From Scatosoma sp002474405 (lineage in GTDB: Bacteria; Bacillota; Clostridia; Christensenellales; Borkfalkiaceae), in the NCBI GenBank assembly GCA_937892545.1, contig CALAFO010000089.1:1-62255 (forward strand): DNA of 62,255 bases, written 5' to 3'. Of this stretch, positions 1-6,767 are shown piece by piece. The first letter of the stretch is position 1. Each line of letters begins with the position of its first letter. The notes below the pieces were generated by a model. That model was not told where the DNA came from and made no database searches. It saw only the letters and a list, made by a program, of their open reading frames with translations. Made by a program: the position numbers and the translations under genes.

Positions 1-212
1 ATGCTTCGCGTCCCGCCTGTTCAGTTGTAATTTTTTATCTGCAATAGCCGAATTTCTCTCGGAACAACACGTTCCCTTACGGCGATCGTCAAGAAAAAGC
101 GACGTCTTTCTTTTTCCTGCAATCTGCCCCGCCTGCATTTTTCAGCCGTTACATTCATAATGTCTTGATTTTCACAACCAAAATCAGATTTTCCCACCCT
201 ACCACCAAGGTT
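1..212. other. Left-edge stretch with no firm gene
   Basis: No convincing gene is visible. A minus-strand frame stays open from about 146 to the window edge (beginning M-Q-A-G-Q-I) and could be the start of a gene running off the left side, but it has no ribosome-binding site and its composition is not persuasive. This stretch lies downstream of the three-gene sigma-like operon. Confidence 0.3.
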
Positions 213-461
213 TCAGTAAATGTACTTTCTTGTGTACATTGTACACGGCAACCGTTTACCGTCTATTCTTTTGCGCCGTGCAAAATACGCTTCATATTCC
301 AGATCGATCAGCGCGTTTCTTGCGTAATATGTATCGTGGCTATACATTGAATTTCCTTCAACATTATTGCAACCGATTAACAATTCTTGTTTCACTATAA
401 ACTCTTTTGTCCGATACACATTGCTTGCGTCTTCCGCAAAGTCCGGTATAAACTGCTTCAC
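213..461 (-). CDS. Small hypothetical protein coupled to the DUF1492-like gene
   Basis: An 82-aa protein of unknown function, basic at the C terminus. I chose the GTG start at 461 because it overlaps the stop of the upstream gene as GTGA and has an AAAGGAGG site 8 nt ahead, the classic layout of translational coupling. A longer in-frame extension back to 548 would cover that ribosome site and is not needed. It is the third gene of a minus-strand operon after the sigma-like and DUF1492-like genes, so it is probably a mobile-element accessory protein. No domain is recognised. The frame is well supported by the overlap; the role is unknown. Confidence 0.6.
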   Translation of the reverse strand: MKQFIPDFAEDASNVYRTKEFIVKQELLIGCNNVEGNSMYSHDTYYARNALIDLEYEAYFARRKRIDGKRLPCTMYTRKYIY

Positions 462-769
462 CTTGAATATCCTCCTTTTAAAATTTCTTTTTGCAAAAAT
501 ACAAGTAATCGTTTGTTGAGTATTTGTACATATTCCGGCGTACAACACAGTTCAAGCGAAAAACCTTCTTGCGTGAGATTTCGCACATACAGTCCGTTAT
601 ATATGTCGTAAAGCAACGGAGAGGCGGAACGTACCATTTCGTTATACTGCCGCACTTTTTCCACTACTTTACTTACGCCTACCGCACGTCCCGCTTCATC
701 AAAAGCTTGTTTGCGCGTGTAGTAATAACGCACTTCTTTTAAATCTTCTCTGATTTCTTCCAAAGTCAT
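458..769 (-). CDS. DUF1492-like phage/ICE small protein
   Basis: A 103-aa protein beginning M-T-L-E-E-I-R-E-D-L, mostly helical and charged. It resembles the DUF1492-type proteins found beside phage or conjugative-element sigma-like regulators; that family match is by eye. The start at 769 is chosen over 820 because GAGGTG lies 6 nt ahead of it. It is the middle gene of a minus-strand operon: the sigma-70-like gene ends at 871, about 100 bases upstream, and the next gene starts within its stop codon. Probable role: late or transfer gene regulation of a mobile element (inference). Confidence 0.6.
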   Translation of the reverse strand: MTLEEIREDLKEVRYYYTRKQAFDEAGRAVGVSKVVEKVRQYNEMVRSASPLLYDIYNGLYVRNLTQEGFSLELCCTPEYVQILNKRLLVFLQKEILKGGYSR

Positions 770-870
770 TTTTGCACCTCGTTTTACTTGTTTTTCAGAA
801 GGTTCATCAAGCCCCTTCACTTATTAGAGAAAAACAGCCCAAGAGTAAAGTAATTTTTACAAAAATATTT

Positions 871-1299
871 TTAAAAATTTTTTTCAAAGTATTTTTTGAG
901 TTTTGCATATATCCCTGCCACCCGATATGTAAGCGCCATTTTAGTCAGTCCTTCTTCACGCGCAATTTCAGCCTGCGACATATTTTTCACAAACAATTTG
1001 TACACCGTCCGCTTTTGAATCGGCGTCAGAGTTTGCATTGCTTTTTTCAATGTTTTCAGCATTGCTTTTGTTCTTTTCATTTCATCCTTTTCTTCACAAA
1101 TACGATCGATATCCGAATCGGCATCGGCTAAATCGTATCCGGCTTCTACAATCTCATCAAACGAAACCGTATGATATCTTTCATTCCATTCGCTTCTCCA
1201 TTCTTTTTGTTTTTCCTCGCGGTACGCGCTTGCCTGCGCTTCCGTTACTTCAACGTACACTTTCTGTCCGCCTGCATTTTTTACGTAAATTTTTACCAT
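871..1299 (-). CDS. Sigma-70 region 4-like regulator of a mobile element
   Basis: A 142-aa protein. The C-terminal third (about residues 90-140: L-T-P-I-Q-K-R-T-V, then S-Q-A-E-I-A-R-E-E-G-L-T) is a sigma region 4-type helix-turn-helix. There is no region 2, so it is not a full sigma factor; such short proteins are common in Firmicutes phages and integrative elements as activators of late or transfer genes. The start at 1299 has GGAGG 8 nt ahead. It heads an operon with the DUF1492-like and 82-aa genes. A promoter at about 1503 and a hairpin with a U-run at 1408-1469 lie in its long leader, suggesting attenuated expression. Confidence 0.75.
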   Translation of the reverse strand: MVKIYVKNAGGQKVYVEVTEAQASAYREEKQKEWRSEWNERYHTVSFDEIVEAGYDLADADSDIDRICEEKDEMKRTKAMLKTLKKAMQTLTPIQKRTVYKLFVKNMSQAEIAREEGLTKMALTYRVAGIYAKLKKYFEKNF

Positions 1300-1336
1300 T
1301 GTTTTGTCCTCCGACTTTGATTTTTGTTTATAAAAA

Positions 1337-1469
1337 TCGCTTGTCGGAAGACTGATTCTCTTACCGTAAATTTACCGACCGTTTGTTTTTCACTCGTTTT
1401 CAGGCATTAAAAAAAGGCCGCCGACAAGCGAGATCTATCTTTTGCAGATATTCTCGTTTGTCGGCAGCC
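1337..1469 (-). promoter_or_regulatory. Leader with terminator-like hairpin and alternative pairing
   Basis: On the minus strand the arms 1469-1453 and 1432-1416 form a stem of roughly 15 pairs, followed by seven U residues (1415-1408). It lies between a promoter and the sigma-like gene, about 115 nt before its start. Eleven bases at 1431-1421 are also perfectly complementary to 1347-1337 further downstream. The layout fits an attenuator or the terminator of a short RNA of about 85 nt. It could instead simply end the zinc-ribbon transcript from 1592. Confidence 0.5.
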
Positions 1470-1487
1470 TCTCGTCTGTTCTTCCGG

Positions 1488-1516
1488 TTAAACCGCCGCG
1501 CTATTATACGGTTTAA
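1488..1516 (-). promoter_or_regulatory. Promoter -10 inside an inverted repeat
   Basis: A minus-strand TATAAT (1508-1503) sits between perfect 8-bp inverted arms TTAAACCG (1488-1495) and CGGTTTAA (1509-1516). The -35 is weak. A dyad wrapped around a -10 box is the usual position for a repressor operator. It would drive the leader and the sigma-like gene. Confidence 0.5.
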
Positions 1517-1591
1517 ACAGGTTTTATAATTGTCGCTGTTTCAGACCGACCTGCTATGCCGTATAACCTTCACTATTAAATTGTATCAGTT

Positions 1592-1846
1592 TTAATCGCT
1601 ATCCAAAAACAATAAAACTTGTCCTTCCGGTGCGTACGTTTTTGAATTTAAACAACGCCGACTCGTGATTTCGGCTTCTGTTTTCGATCCGCAATTCGGG
1701 CATACGAAATGAATTTTTTTATCATCACCAAGCCACGTATACGACGTCTTTAAACAATTTATACACCCGAATAGCACATACCCGCCTTTAAAAATTTTTC
1801 CCGCCAAAATCATCACCTCACTTACTTTTTTTACCGATAAAAACAT
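1592..1846 (-). CDS. Small zinc-ribbon protein behind a LexA box
   Basis: An 84-aa protein with two CxxC knuckles (G-C-I-N-C and V-C-P-N-C) about 25 residues apart, which should bind one zinc ion. The family is not recognised. The transcript starts at a strong promoter with a LexA-type box on the start site, so SOS control is likely. The start is uncertain: the best ribosome site (AAAGGAG) serves an ATG at 1867 that is followed after one codon by an in-frame TAG. The first usable ATG after it is 1846, without its own site; another is at 1813, with GAGG only 2 nt away. The gene may be translated by restart, or may be slightly damaged. Confidence 0.6.
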   Translation of the reverse strand: MFLSVKKVSEVMILAGKIFKGGYVLFGCINCLKTSYTWLGDDKKIHFVCPNCGSKTEAEITSRRCLNSKTYAPEGQVLLFLDSD

Positions 1847-1897
1847 TACTTTTTGAAACTATTTCATTACGTTGCTCTCCTTTGGATTGAAAATATA

Positions 1898-1911
1898 CGA
1901 ACATTTGTTCG
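1898..1911 (-). promoter_or_regulatory. LexA (SOS) box
   Basis: CGAACAAATGTTCG on the minus strand, a perfect palindromic match to the Gram-positive LexA consensus CGAAC-N4-GTTCG. It lies just downstream of the -10 box of the zinc-ribbon gene promoter, where a bound repressor would block initiation. Confidence 0.75.
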
Positions 1912-1917
1912 CTTTTT

Positions 1918-1946
1918 ATTATAGCATTTTTTACCTTTTTTATCAA
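1918..1946 (-). promoter_or_regulatory. Promoter of the zinc-ribbon gene
   Basis: Minus-strand TTGATA (1946-1941), 17-nt spacer and TATAAT (1923-1918). The LexA box begins 6 nt downstream. A near-consensus promoter. Confidence 0.8.
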
Positions 1947-1992
1947 ATTTAAAATGCAATCGAGATTACATTTCATCTGTTTTTTCTATAAA

Positions 1993-2030
1993 AAATCTCT
2001 CGCCTTTTCAGCGAGAGATTTAATAATTAT
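1993..2030 (-). terminator. Terminator of the WYL-gene remnant
   Basis: An 11-bp stem (1993-2003 with 2011-2021, loop 2004-2010) just downstream of the WYL remnant, followed on the minus strand by a run of U. It looks intact although the gene is truncated. Confidence 0.7.
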
Positions 2031-2033
2031 TTC

Positions 2034-2420
2034 TCAATATGCTGCTTTGATTTTATCTACAAAATCGTCAAATTCTTTTACCGCGTTCACCGGGGCTGTT
2101 ATATGTATTTTCCCTTGCGAACCCGCCACCCAAAGATAAAAAGGCTTTGATAATCGCACCGCCACTTCCGTTGAATACATATTTTCCGATATTTTAAAAA
2201 TATTCACTTTACCGAATTTATCGAAAATTTCGGATAACAAATCTGAATGAAACCGAAGCGTTATATTTTCCAATTCTCCGTCAAACATCGAAAATACTTG
2301 CTTCCGATACTCTTCCGTATCAAAATTTTCGTAATCGCTACGCGGCGTGCGTTTTGTTTTTTCAATCGTTACTTCGTCCATTTTATCCAGACGATACGTC
2401 GATAAATTACCGTTACGCAA
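2034..2420 (-). pseudogene. 5'-truncated WYL-domain regulator
   Basis: About 128 codons of the C-terminal half of a WYL-family (YafY/DeoR-type) regulator. T-Y-R-L-D-K-M near the beginning is the end of the WYL domain, and the rest is the WCX extension ending V-K-E-F-D-D-F-V-D-K-I. The N-terminal HTH and most of the WYL domain are missing; an in-frame stop lies at 2429-2427, and only a TTG is available as start at 2420. The break coincides with the first bases of a tyrosine-recombinase fragment on the other strand, so this is a rearrangement junction. Not expected to bind DNA. Confidence 0.75.
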
Positions 2421-2588
2421 TACTTTTTACGGCACACGTTTTCCACGATATGTCAGCAATACGTCCGTCCGGACATCGTGAAAATATGGATGGGTGATTC
2501 GCCCGAATCGCTTGTCGGGCGTGTGTATACGCATTTTCCCGATGATTTTATGCGCAGACAAATGGATTTAGTGAAATTCTTTGCTTAA
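2421..2588 (+). pseudogene. C-terminal fragment of a tyrosine recombinase/integrase
   Basis: Codons 2421-2588 read Y-F-L-R-H-T-F-S-T-I-C and end with TAA at 2586. The LRHTFST box with its catalytic Arg, the I-W-M-G-D-S segment in place of the usual LGH, and R-V-Y-T-H-F with the nucleophilic Tyr are the hallmark C-terminal active-site motifs of tyrosine recombinases. Only about 55 codons remain; the N-terminal and core-binding parts are lost at the junction with the WYL remnant at 2420. A relic of the integrase of this island or of an older one. It is recognisable only in this frame, as there is no start codon. Confidence 0.8.
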
Positions 2589-2614
2589 AACGTATAACTT
2601 TAAATAGAAAAACA

Positions 2615-2640
2615 CCGCATTTCTGCCAAAAACAGCAGAA
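2615..2640. repeat. 26-bp repeat, copy 1 (hairpin)
   Basis: A 26-bp sequence identical to 6651-6676, same orientation. It contains the inverted arms TTCTGC and GCAGAA. On the minus strand it lies about 100 nt after the KilA-N gene and may act as its terminator; on the plus strand it follows the integrase fragment. Confidence 0.8.
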
Positions 2641-2737
2641 CTCAGCTTAATTTCTATTGTTTTTTATTGATTTTCCTTACTTTTTGACTTTCATTCTTTT
2701 AACCTATGAAGTCTCTTAATAAATACCGCCAATCTTC

Positions 2738-3562
2738 CTAATCTTTTCTACCTTCTGCAAGCAATCTCGAATTACTCTGTTTCAACACCCGCAGTTGAGA
2801 TATTGCCATAGCATTGAGTTGTTTCAGTCTCTCGCTTTGTGGTACATTTTGCTCTATAAGAATGGCGTTATAGCTTTCCATATTGGCAACCACAAGTAGT
2901 TGTTCTATCGTCGCATAATCACGAATATTTCCTTTGAGCGTAGGATTTTCTCTACGCCACTGTGCCGCCGTCTTCCCGAATAACGCGACATTCAGTAAGT
3001 CTGCTTCATCGGCATATACATATTTTAACTGTTCTTCGGTAAGCGTAGGAACAATATTTTCCTTTATAGCGTCGGTATGTATGCGGTAATTGACCTTTGC
3101 AAGCTCACGCTTTGCAGACCATTCCAAAGCTTTTTGCGCTTGAGATTTAAGGCGTTGAAACTCAGTTACCAAATACAGTTTGAATTCGGGACTTAACCAA
3201 CTCGCAAACTCAAACGCAATATCTCTGTGTGCATACGTTCCGCCGCCGTTACCGCGCTTTACAATAATACCTATCGCATTTGTTTCGTTTACCCATTTTT
3301 CAGGAGACAAGTAAAAACTGTTTGCACCGGATTTATTTTCAAAGGTTGTAAATTCGCGACCTTTGAAATTCGGATTGTTTAGCTGTTCCCACAACCCAAG
3401 ATAGGATACGACGTCTTTATTCCTCATCCAAGTCTGTATAGGAATTTTCGGCTCGTCTGGATTTACATATCTTGCCAAATCGGTCAACGATATATAGTCA
3501 TCCTTGTTTATTCTTTTATAACGAACATCTATTCCATTTACGCTAAATTCTGTATTTGCCAT
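2738..3562 (-). CDS. KilA-N domain protein
   Basis: A 274-aa protein. The N-terminal about 130 residues form a KilA-N DNA-binding domain (V-N-G-I-D-V-R-Y, then D-Y-I-S-L-T-D-L-A-R-Y, W-V-N-E-T-N-A-I-G-I, and F-A-S-W-L-S-P-E-F). The remainder is helical and charged. KilA-N proteins are typical of phages and mobile elements and act as DNA-binding accessory or antirepressor-like factors. I chose the ATG at 3562, which has AAGGAG 6 nt ahead, over the in-frame ATG at 3595. Upstream lies a decayed copy of the promoter of the Fic gene, and downstream the same 26-bp hairpin that follows the Fic gene. Specific function unknown. Confidence 0.8.
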   Translation of the reverse strand: MANTEFSVNGIDVRYKRINKDDYISLTDLARYVNPDEPKIPIQTWMRNKDVVSYLGLWEQLNNPNFKGREFTTFENKSGANSFYLSPEKWVNETNAIGIIVKRGNGGGTYAHRDIAFEFASWLSPEFKLYLVTEFQRLKSQAQKALEWSAKRELAKVNYRIHTDAIKENIVPTLTEEQLKYVYADEADLLNVALFGKTAAQWRRENPTLKGNIRDYATIEQLLVVANMESYNAILIEQNVPQSERLKQLNAMAISQLRVLKQSNSRLLAEGRKD

Positions 3563-3671
3563 ATTGTCTCCTTCGTGATTCATTTTGAATTCCATATATC
3601 AAGCGAATAGAACGCCAAAATATTCCGTAATTTTTGAAATTATTTTTTCTTTTTGATTCAAAGATTTTTAT

Positions 3672-3779
3672 TTGCCTTGCAGAAATACTGCACTATCCGC
3701 CTTCGTTTTTCTGCATATATTACGCCAAAAAATATGCAGAAATCGACTTAAAACAAACAATTATCTGCATATTATTTTA
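3672..3779 (-). repeat. Relic of a Fic-gene promoter and 3' flank
   Basis: Bases 3690-3779 match 7814-7903, the promoter and start region of the Fic gene, including an identical 31-mer (3749-3779 with 7873-7903). Bases 3672-3692 match 6743-6763, just beyond the Fic stop, at 20 of 21 positions. The Fic coding sequence between them is absent. The -35 has decayed from TTGACA to TCGATT. It looks like a second Fic locus from which the gene was deleted at a shared TGCA. Confidence 0.75.
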
Positions 3780-3811
3780 AGATTTTAATTGGTATACAAA
3801 TTCTATCGATC

Positions 3812-5101
3812 TTAATTTTTCAGTGCCGTAATCGGAATAACAACCACGCCGTCCGGGCGAACGTATGCGGCATTTGAAAGTCCGCATATCACACACATTA
3901 CCGACGGACTTTTCCCCCCTTCCGCCACAATTTTATCGCGTATTTCAATAAGATTTTCCGCCGCTTTATCTATTTGGTTCGCGCCAAGTTTTATTTCGAA
4001 AGCACACCAACGTCCGTCTTTCAATTCAATAACGGCGTCAATTTCTCTGTTTGCGTAATCCTGATAATGGAACAACTGCGCCCCGAAAGATTCGGCATAA
4101 ATTCTGAGATCTCTTTCGCAAAGCGCTTCAAATAAAAAGCCGAACGTTTCAAGATCGTTAATCAATTTTTCCGGGTTTATATTCAACAATGCGCACGTCA
4201 GCGAGGGATCGCAAAAATGACGTTTCTCAGCTTGCTTTACCCGCACCGAGGAACGGATATTAGATGAAAACGGCTTTTGATTATCAAGTAAAAATAACCG
4301 ATCGAAAACATCAAGATACGTCATCACGCTATCGTAATCGATCGATTCGTCGTCAATTTCTCTAATATCGCCTGCAAGCTTCTTTTTGGTCGCCGTGGTA
4401 CTTTCGTTTCTCGCAAGAGAATGCAACAGCAATCTCATTTTATCGATATCGTACTTTTTGCCGTCTATCCTTTGTGCGTCATCCGCCAAAATGGTTTCAA
4501 TATACGATTCGGCAATCAATTGTGCATTGTCAACGGGCAAATCCAGCGCGCCGGGAAACCCCCCTCGCACGATATAAGTTGCGAGATCTCGTAAATCGAC
4601 TTCCCCCGTCAGCATTGAAAATGCTTTTCCTTCACACACGTCTTCAAGTGAAATTTTTCCGCTTGAATCGCCGGATTCGTAAAGCGACATTGTCCGCATC
4701 CGCAATTTTCCTATCCGTCCCGCACCGCTATGCACTCTGTTTTCTTTTTTCTTCGGCGTCGATGAACCTGTTAAAATAAATTGCCCTTTTTTTCCACGCT
4801 GATCCACCGCATAGCGAACGGCGTCCCAAATCACATCAACTTCTTGCCACTCGTCGATCAATCGCGGCGTTTCGCCTTCAAGAACTATTGTGGGAGATAT
4901 TTCAGCCAACTTTCTGTTCTGAAAATTGTTCGAAGGATCGGCAATCAGAAATTCGCTGCCCGCGTGATACGAAGAAATCCACGTTTTGCCGCACCATTTA
5001 GGTCCTTCTATACAAACCGCGCCGAATGTAGCCAGATATTGTTTAATCTGCTTATCCATTATTCTTGCTTTGTATTGTTCTTTGTCTGCAATTTTCTTCA
5101 T
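3812..5101 (-). CDS. AAA-family ATPase with DUF4143 domain (1)
   Basis: A 429-aa protein of the AAA_14/DUF4143 type. Walker A G-P-K-W-C-G-K-T is at residues 33-40, the Walker B-like L-I-D-E-W-Q at about 82, and a sensor-like L-T-G-S-S-T follows. The C-terminal half carries a PD-(D/E)xK-like core (R-E-I-D-A-V-I-E-L followed by F-E-I-K-L), as is usual in this family. Biological role is poorly known; such proteins are frequent accessory-genome ATPases. The start at 5101 has CGGAGA ahead and its own promoter at 5134-5162. It is only distantly like the next ATPase, so the two are not a recent duplication. Confidence 0.8.
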   Translation of the reverse strand: MKKIADKEQYKARIMDKQIKQYLATFGAVCIEGPKWCGKTWISSYHAGSEFLIADPSNNFQNRKLAEISPTIVLEGETPRLIDEWQEVDVIWDAVRYAVDQRGKKGQFILTGSSTPKKKENRVHSGAGRIGKLRMRTMSLYESGDSSGKISLEDVCEGKAFSMLTGEVDLRDLATYIVRGGFPGALDLPVDNAQLIAESYIETILADDAQRIDGKKYDIDKMRLLLHSLARNESTTATKKKLAGDIREIDDESIDYDSVMTYLDVFDRLFLLDNQKPFSSNIRSSVRVKQAEKRHFCDPSLTCALLNINPEKLINDLETFGFLFEALCERDLRIYAESFGAQLFHYQDYANREIDAVIELKDGRWCAFEIKLGANQIDKAAENLIEIRDKIVAEGGKSPSVMCVICGLSNAAYVRPDGVVVIPITALKN

Positions 5102-5133
5102 TTCAAAATTCTCCGTTTATACCTCTCAAATAA

Positions 5134-5162
5134 ATTATAACACTTTTTTTTCAAATTTACAA
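5134..5162 (-). promoter_or_regulatory. Promoter of ATPase 1
   Basis: Minus-strand TTGTAA (5162-5157), 17-nt spacer, TATAAT (5139-5134), about 33 nt ahead of the start codon. Confidence 0.7.
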
Positions 5163-5168
5163 GCATAA

Positions 5169-5220
5169 TCGGCACAATTCAAAGTTTTTATTCGGCACAA
5201 TTCAAAGTTTTTGTTCGGCA
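5169..5220. repeat. 23-bp tandem repeat upstream of ATPase 1
   Basis: Two full 23-bp units beginning TCGGCACAATTCAAAG, differing at one base, followed by a partial third (TCGGCA). It sits directly upstream of the -35 of ATPase 1, where it could be a regulator-binding array or simple slippage. Confidence 0.8.
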
Positions 5221-5259
5221 TTTTTTATAAATTTTTTGTCTTATCTCTCGACTTCGCAA

Positions 5260-6483
5260 TCAATCTTTTAAAAACCAATCGATTGCGCTCTGCACTTCTA
5301 TCCCCTCATAATTTCCGAGCGTAAACTTATCCAAAGTTAATATAGTTTTCGGATAGTTATCTTTTATTGCGCGAAGCGGAAACATTTCTCTGTCAAAAGT
5401 TTTTTCATCTGTCAAAGAAGCGGAAACCTGTATATATTGCGTTATCTCGTTTTTTCGCGCAACAAAATCGACTTCCGTCGTTCCGACTTTTCCTACCGTT
5501 ACATTATACCCTCTGCGAATAAGTTCAAGATATACGAGATTTTCCAACGAATACCCCAAATCGTACTCGCGTTTCGGTAATAAATATCTTCGTAACCCTA
5601 AATCTACTACATAATACTTTACGCTTTGCTTTAATATCTGTTTTCCGCTTATATCATAACGTTCAACGGGATAATATATAAACGCTTCCGTCAAAGCATC
5701 TATATAATCATCGACCGTGTTTTGCGATACTTTCCGCCCCACTGAAACGATGTAATCCGTTATATTCTTGACCGATACTGGACTTCCGATTACGCTTGCC
5801 AAATACTTTGCTATATTTTTTAACAACGCTATATCGGTTATTTTTCTTTTTGCGGGATCTTTTTCTTTGCGATTCTGACGTTCTTCTATATCTTTTACAA
5901 TAACCGTGTTGTATATGCCTTCTATATACGAATCTATTTTTTCTTCACCGTCTCTCATTGTTGCAACATACGGAAAAGAACCTTGTCTCATATACTCGGC
6001 AAACAATTTATCTTTATCCGCGCTCTGCTTTACTTCCGCATATTCTTTGAAAGAAAACGGCAACATTTTTATTTCGATATACCTTCCCGAAAGCAACGTT
6101 GCAAGTTCGCTCGACAGTAAATACGAATTTGAACCCGTGATATATACGTCTACTCCCTTTTTAACATACAGACTGTCAACAACTTTTTCAAAACCGCTCA
6201 CCTTTTGTATTTCGTCCAAAAAGATATAAGTCGTATCGTTTTTATCAAGTTTTTTTACGAGATAATCATATAACGCTTTATAATCAAGCAGCCATTCGTT
6301 TTCAAGTTCCTCAAAATTGACCGTTACTATACGATCTTCCGTAACGCCGTTATTGCGCAAATAGTTCTTATATAATTCTAACAAGGTAGATTTTCCGCAA
6401 CGCCGTATCCCCGTAACAACTTTTATAACTTGTTCGTCTTTCCACGCTATGAGTTTTTTTAAATATTCCTTGCGCTCAACCAT
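5260..6483 (-). CDS. AAA-family ATPase with DUF4143 domain (2)
   Basis: A 407-aa protein of the AAA_14/DUF4143 family. Walker A is G-I-R-R-C-G-K-S-T (residues 25-33), Walker B Y-I-F-L-D-E-I-Q, sensor I-T-G-S-N-S. The C-terminal E-V-D-F-V-A-R-K with Y-I-Q-V-S is a degenerate PD-(D/E)xK-like core. I chose the ATG at 6483 (AAGGAG 7 nt ahead) over 6540, which lies inside the promoter. It has its own consensus promoter and is followed by ATPase 1, also separately promoted. Function unknown beyond probable ATP-dependent nucleic-acid or protein handling. Confidence 0.8.
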   Translation of the reverse strand: MVERKEYLKKLIAWKDEQVIKVVTGIRRCGKSTLLELYKNYLRNNGVTEDRIVTVNFEELENEWLLDYKALYDYLVKKLDKNDTTYIFLDEIQKVSGFEKVVDSLYVKKGVDVYITGSNSYLLSSELATLLSGRYIEIKMLPFSFKEYAEVKQSADKDKLFAEYMRQGSFPYVATMRDGEEKIDSYIEGIYNTVIVKDIEERQNRKEKDPAKRKITDIALLKNIAKYLASVIGSPVSVKNITDYIVSVGRKVSQNTVDDYIDALTEAFIYYPVERYDISGKQILKQSVKYYVVDLGLRRYLLPKREYDLGYSLENLVYLELIRRGYNVTVGKVGTTEVDFVARKNEITQYIQVSASLTDEKTFDREMFPLRAIKDNYPKTILTLDKFTLGNYEGIEVQSAIDWFLKD

Positions 6484-6511
6484 ATCAAGTCTCCTTATTG
6501 ATTTTGTATCT

Positions 6512-6540
6512 ATTATAGCAAACATTTTTTGATTTGTCAA
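6512..6540 (-). promoter_or_regulatory. Promoter of ATPase 2
   Basis: Minus-strand TTGACA (6540-6535), 17-nt spacer, TATAAT (6517-6512): full consensus. An interrupted palindrome (TTTTCC, 6-nt gap, GGAAAA) lies just upstream at about 6545-6562 and a further TTTTCCGAAA at about 6588. Confidence 0.85.
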
Positions 6541-6650
6541 TAAATTTTCCGAAACGGGAAAACTTTTATTGTTTTTATAAAAATTTTCCGAAAAATATTA
6601 AATTCTATAAGTCTTTATAACCCAGACTGCCCAACTTGACTATAAAAATG

Positions 6651-6690
6651 CCGCATTTCTGCCAAAAACAGCAGAAACGCGGTTTTTTTC
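6651..6690. terminator. Bidirectional terminator containing 26-bp repeat, copy 2
   Basis: A 12-bp stem with one mismatch (CCGCATTTCTGC with GCAGAAACGCGG, 6651-6682), a U-run on the plus strand (6682-6689) and a weaker one on the minus strand. Bases 6651-6676 are identical to 2615-2640. It ends the Fic transcript on the minus strand. Confidence 0.7.
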
Positions 6691-6742
6691 TATATTCAAC
6701 TTATACCGATTGCAAATTTTATCCAACAATCACAAGCATTTT

Positions 6743-6763
6743 TTGCCTTGCATAAATACTGCA
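6743..6763. repeat. 21-bp repeat after the Fic stop
   Basis: Matches 3672-3692 at 20 of 21 bases. It marks the 3' flank shared by the intact Fic locus and the deleted one. Confidence 0.75.
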
Positions 6764-6767
6764 ACAT

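Noticed and set aside
232..246. Perfect palindrome GTGTACATTGTACAC
   Set aside because: It lies inside the last codons of the 82-aa gene, away from any promoter, so an operator role is not supported.
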